Shown here: piece after piece, positions 61,008 to 64,000 of the stretch
Layout: every line of letters begins with the position of its first letter
How positions within the stretch are numbered: the first letter of the stretch is position 1
Assembly (NCBI GenBank): GCA_027627685.1
Contig: CP091241.1
Location: 2,388,501 to 2,452,500, forward strand
Origin: Hyphomonadaceae bacterium ML37
GTDB lineage: Bacteria > Pseudomonadota > Alphaproteobacteria > Caulobacterales > Maricaulaceae
Direction of reading: 5' to 3'
Length of the DNA stretch: 64,000 bases
Notes under the pieces: generated by a model
Database searches by the model: none
What the model was told of the DNA's origin: nothing
What the model saw: the letters and a program-made list of their open reading frames with translations, nothing else
Program-made: the position numbers and the translations under genes

Positions 61008-62216
61008 TCAACGAAGAATACCGGCCTGTTTCAGCTCTTCGTAGCCGATTTGATCAATACCGAGGCGTTCTTGCAACACTTCCGGCGTATGCTCGCCCAG
61101 TCTTGGCGGGGCCGTGCGATAGACTGGCGGCGTTGCGGACAGGCGCATCGGGTTGGCGACCAGAGGCGCGGCGTCACACCCGGTCATGGGCAGGTTGAAT
61201 GCCAGCCCGCGCGCCTCGGCCTGAGGGTGAGCAAAGACCTGGTCGATGCTCTGGATCGGGCCGCAGGGCACGCCCGCCGCGTTCAGCGCCCCGGTCCAGT
61301 TGGCGCTGGAGCGCGCGCTCATTACAACAATGATCTGCGCAATGAGGATTTCGCGGTGCTCCACCCGCCCGGCATTGGTCTGGAATCGCGGGTCCTGCGC
61401 CCACTCCGCGCGCTCCAGCGCCCGGGCGAAGGCGGCGAACTGGCCGTCATTGCCCACCGCCACGGCGATGCGGCCGTCCAGCGTGGGGAAATCCTGATAC
61501 GGCACGATATTGGGATGGGCGTTGCCGCCCCGCCCCGGCGCCCGGCCCGACACCAGATAGTTCGACGCCTGATTGGCCAGCATCGCCGCCTGAACGTCGA
61601 ACAGCGCCATGTCGATATTCTGGCCGCCCAGTCCCTGATCACGCGCGATCAGCGCCGCCATCACTGCGCCGGCGGCATAGACGCCGGTGAACAGATCCAC
61701 GGCCGGCAGGCCGACCTTGGTCGGCTTGTCCTCGCCGGTCACGCTCATCAGCCCGCCCATGGCCTGGATCAGAAAATCATAACCGGGCTGGGCGCTGAGA
61801 GGGCCGGTCTGGCCAAAGCCGGTGATGGAGCAATAGATGATGTCGCTGCGCAGCGCCTTCACGCTGTCATAGTCGAGGCCGTATTTCTTGAGCCCCCCGG
61901 TCTTGTAGTTCTCAATCACCACATCGCTGCCGGCGGCCAGAGACCGCAGGAGCTCGCGGCCCCGCTCCTCGCGCATATTGACGGCGATGGAGCGCTTGTT
62001 GCGGTTGGCGCACAGATAATAGGCCGCGTCCGCGCGCGAGCCGTCCTCATTCTTCAGAAACGGCGGCCCCCAGCCGCGCGTGTCGTCGCCGCCATCGGGG
62101 TTCTCCACCTTGATCACGTCGGCGCCCAGATCGGCCAGGATTTGCGTGCACCACGGGCCCGCCAGCACGCGCGACAGGTCCAGCACCTTGATATGAGACA
62201 GCGCTCCAGGGCTCAT
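61008..62216 (-). CDS. CaiB/BaiF family CoA transferase (class III)
   Basis: 402 residues from 62216. HIKVLDLSRVLAGPWCTQILADLGADVIKVENPDGGDDTRGWGPPF is the class III CoA-transferase N-terminus (about residues 7-52). YLCANRNKRSIAVNM, GYDFLIQAMGGLMSVTGE and the catalytic Asp in AVDLFTGVYAAGAV (about residue 173) follow. It transfers CoA between organic acids; family members include formyl-CoA, succinyl-CoA:glutarate and alpha-methylacyl-CoA enzymes, and the substrates here are not determined. The upstream 11 codons to 62249 are unlikely to be used. Confidence 0.9.
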   Translation of the reverse strand: MSPGALSHIKVLDLSRVLAGPWCTQILADLGADVIKVENPDGGDDTRGWGPPFLKNEDGSRADAAYYLCANRNKRSIAVNMREERGRELLRSLAAGSDVVIENYKTGGLKKYGLDYDSVKALRSDIIYCSITGFGQTGPLSAQPGYDFLIQAMGGLMSVTGEDKPTKVGLPAVDLFTGVYAAGAVMAALIARDQGLGGQNIDMALFDVQAAMLANQASNYLVSGRAPGRGGNAHPNIVPYQDFPTLDGRIAVAVGNDGQFAAFARALERAEWAQDPRFQTNAGRVEHREILIAQIIVVMSARSSANWTGALNAAGVPCGPIQSIDQVFAHPQAEARGLAFNLPMTGCDAAPLVANPMRLSATPPVYRTAPPRLGEHTPEVLQERLGIDQIGYEELKQAGILR

Positions 62217-62369
62217 GGCGGACAGGCTCCGTTTGTTCGGACAAGTCACACTCGCCTAGCCCAGACGCCCGCGCCCACGCAAGGGCGCTCACCCGCGCAG
62301 AGGCGCGAATCATCCAGCTCGACAGCGGCAGGATCGAACCACAGCGATGAACGCGCTAGCGTTCGGACC

Positions 62370-64000
62370 ATGACGATCCGCCCTGATTCGAGTTCCGCGT
62401 CCGCGCCCGCAGCGGCGCGTCCCCGCCCGGGTCTCACCGAGGCGCGTGCGGCCATGCGCGAGGTGTTCGGCTTTCCCGATTTCCGCCCCGGTCAGGGCGA
62501 AATCCTGGAGGCCGTGCTGGCCGGCGATGACGTGCTGGCGGTGATGCCCACCGGGCGCGGCAAGTCGCTGTGTTTTCAGCTGCCTGCCATCCTGAAAGGC
62601 GGGCTGACGCTGGTCGTGTCGCCGCTGATCGCCCTGATGCGCGACCAGGTGGCGGCGTTGCAGTCAGCCGGCGTGGAGGCGGCGAGCCTGACCAGCGCCG
62701 ATGATGCGGACGCGCGCGAGGACACCTGGCGCAAGCTTGATGAGGGGTCGCTGCGTCTTCTTTATATGGCGCCCGAGCGCCTGGCCGCGCCGGGTCTGGC
62801 GCAGCGTCTGGGCCGGGCGGGGCTGAGCCTGATTGCCGTGGACGAAGCTCATTGCGTCTCCCAATGGGGTCATGATTTCCGCCCCGATTACCTACGCATC
62901 GCCGAGCTGGCGCGCGCCGCCGGATCGCCCCAGATCGCCGCCTTCACCGCCACCGCAGACGCCGCGGCCCGGCGCGACATCGCGGCGCGCCTGTTCACCC
63001 GCGAACCCAAAGAGTTCGTGGCCGGGTTTGACCGGCCCAATATTTTCCTGGGCGTCGGGGCGCGCCAGTCGGGCGCGGCGCAGGTGCTGGACTTCATCCG
63101 CGCGCGCCCCGGCCGGGCGGGCATCGTCTATTGCACCAGCCGCAAGGGCTGCGATGACTTGGCCGAGCGCCTGCGCAAGGCGGGGATAGATGCGCTCGCC
63201 TATCACGCCGGCCTCGACAGCGCCGAGCGCAGCGCCCGCCAGGACCGGTTTGTTCAGAGCGACAGCCTGGTGATGTGCGCCACGGTGGCGTTCGGGATGG
63301 GGGTGGACAAGCCCGATGTGCGCTTTGTCGTCCATGCCGGCCTGCCCAAATCCATGGAGGCGTATTATCAGGAGATCGGGCGCGCGGGCCGTGACGGGGA
63401 TCCGGCTGATACGCTGATGCTGTGGACGCTGGGCGATGCAGCCCTGCGCCGGCGCCAGATTTCCGAAAGCGAGAGCGACGCGACCCGCAAGCAGATGGAG
63501 CTGCGCCGGCTGGGCGCGCTGATCGCCTATTGCGAAGCGCCGCGCTGCCGGCGTCAGACCCTGCTGGCCTATTTCGGGGACGCCAGCGATCCGTGCGGGC
63601 ATTGCGATCTGTGTCTGGATCCGCCCGAGCTGATCGATGGCGCGGTGCTGGCCCAGAAGGCCATGTCGGCCATCGCGCGCACCGGCCAGCGCTTCGGGCT
63701 GGAGCATCTGGTCAATGTCCTGCGCGGCGGCGACACAGATAAAGTGCGCGAGCACGGCCATGACGCCCTGCCGACCTTCGGCGTGGGCAAGGACCTCACG
63801 CGCCCGCAATGGATGGGCGTATTCCGCCAGCTCTTCGCCGCCGGGCTGATCGATCAGCCGGTGGATGGCCATGGAGAATGGGTGATTACGCCGCAGGGGC
63901 GCGAGGTGTTGTTTGGACGCCTGCCCGTCGCCCTGCGCCCGCCGCAAGCTGAACGCAAAGCCGCGTCGCGGCGCGGCCCGGCGCCCGAGGCGGCCGATGT
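62370..64000 (+). CDS. recQ: ATP-dependent DNA helicase RecQ, N-terminal part
   Basis: The frame is open from the ATG at 62370 to the window end (543 residues visible). It shows FRPGQGEILEAVLAG, Walker A MPTGRGKSLCFQLP (about 57-70), DEAH in AVDEAHCVSQWGHDFRPDY, TATAD, motif VI QEIGRAGRDGDPA, the RecQ zinc-binding cysteines (CEAPRCRRQTLLAYFG, CGHCDLC) and the start of the winged-helix RQC domain. An HRDC domain would lie beyond the edge. It unwinds DNA 3' to 5' in recombination repair. The first 20 residues are Pro/Ala-rich and not conserved. Confidence 0.96.
   Translation, partial: MTIRPDSSSASAPAAARPRPGLTEARAAMREVFGFPDFRPGQGEILEAVLAGDDVLAVMPTGRGKSLCFQLPAILKGGLTLVVSPLIALMRDQVAALQSAGVEAASLTSADDADAREDTWRKLDEGSLRLLYMAPERLAAPGLAQRLGRAGLSLIAVDEAHCVSQWGHDFRPDYLRIAELARAAGSPQIAAFTATADAAARRDIAARLFTREPKEFVAGFDRPNIFLGVGARQSGAAQVLDFIRARPGRAGIVYCTSRKGCDDLAERLRKAGIDALAYHAGLDSAERSARQDRFVQSDSLVMCATVAFGMGVDKPDVRFVVHAGLPKSMEAYYQEIGRAGRDGDPADTLMLWTLGDAALRRRQISESESDATRKQMELRRLGALIAYCEAPRCRRQTLLAYFGDASDPCGHCDLCLDPPELIDGAVLAQKAMSAIARTGQRFGLEHLVNVLRGGDTDKVREHGHDALPTFGVGKDLTRPQWMGVFRQLFAAGLIDQPVDGHGEWVITPQGREVLFGRLPVALRPPQAERKAASRRGPAPEAAD

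Overview
The window is a gene-dense, GC-rich chromosomal segment from an alphaproteobacterium. The best pointer to a lineage is the arginine operon at 42810-46157. It joins an N-acetylornithine carbamoyltransferase to a fused N-acetylglutamate synthase/kinase, the enzyme type known from Maricaulis maris and the xanthomonads. With the Caulobacterales-like remainder (secreted S9 peptidases, DUF1489, DUF2256, polyproline OmpA protein, candidate EcfG- and RpoH-type promoters), this suggests a member of the Maricaulaceae/Hyphomonadaceae. That placement is inference. I see no tRNA, rRNA, insertion sequence, prophage or CRISPR array. The window reads as core chromosome with a few lineage-specific insertions.

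Layout. 1-6.6 kb: the 3' end of panC, a secreted fasciclin protein with its own terminator, a retropepsin-like/RimK fusion, pirin, glutathionyl-hydroquinone reductase, two META-domain lipoproteins and DUF1489. 6.6-20.3 kb (minus strand): a JmjC/cupin-like protein, two secreted S9 peptidases, then the classic envelope pair pbpC and alpha-2-macroglobulin, and a lycopene-cyclase-like flavoprotein. 20.4-27.6 kb: a secreted hypothetical protein, a D-aminoacylase-type amidohydrolase, a MEST-like alpha/beta hydrolase, an SDR, an orphan ParD-like antitoxin with a palindromic promoter, purA and an exported MsrA. 27.7-33.7 kb: gltBD. 33.8-38.4 kb: a MarR regulator, a tandem pair of near-identical small lipoproteins, a methyltransferase and a zinc operon (ZIP permease, ZrgA-like protein, DUF3299).

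38.4-42.7 kb: a probable light/DNA-repair cluster (renalase-like flavoprotein, DCC thiol protein, divergent photolyase, tiny DUF2256 protein), a candidate small RNA with a strong terminator, and a histone-deacetylase-like enzyme. 42.8-46.2 kb: the arginine biosynthesis operon. 46.3-53.0 kb: a DUF442 phosphatase/sulfurtransferase with a SulP transporter, clpB, a repeat-like folded element, dienelactone hydrolase and PagL-like lipid A deacylase. 53.0-59.5 kb (minus strand): an arginine succinyltransferase catabolic operon astB-astD-astA preceded by an M20 hydrolase and a PLP enzyme. 59.7-64.0 kb: an OmpA protein with a 29-residue polyproline run, a CoA transferase and the 5' part of recQ, which runs off the end.

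Arginine is therefore both made (acetylated route) and degraded (succinylated route) by operons about 7 kb apart. The degradation operon lacks astE but carries a carboxypeptidase-G2-like M20 enzyme that could replace it. That is the most testable new idea here. No clearly unprecedented multi-gene system was found.
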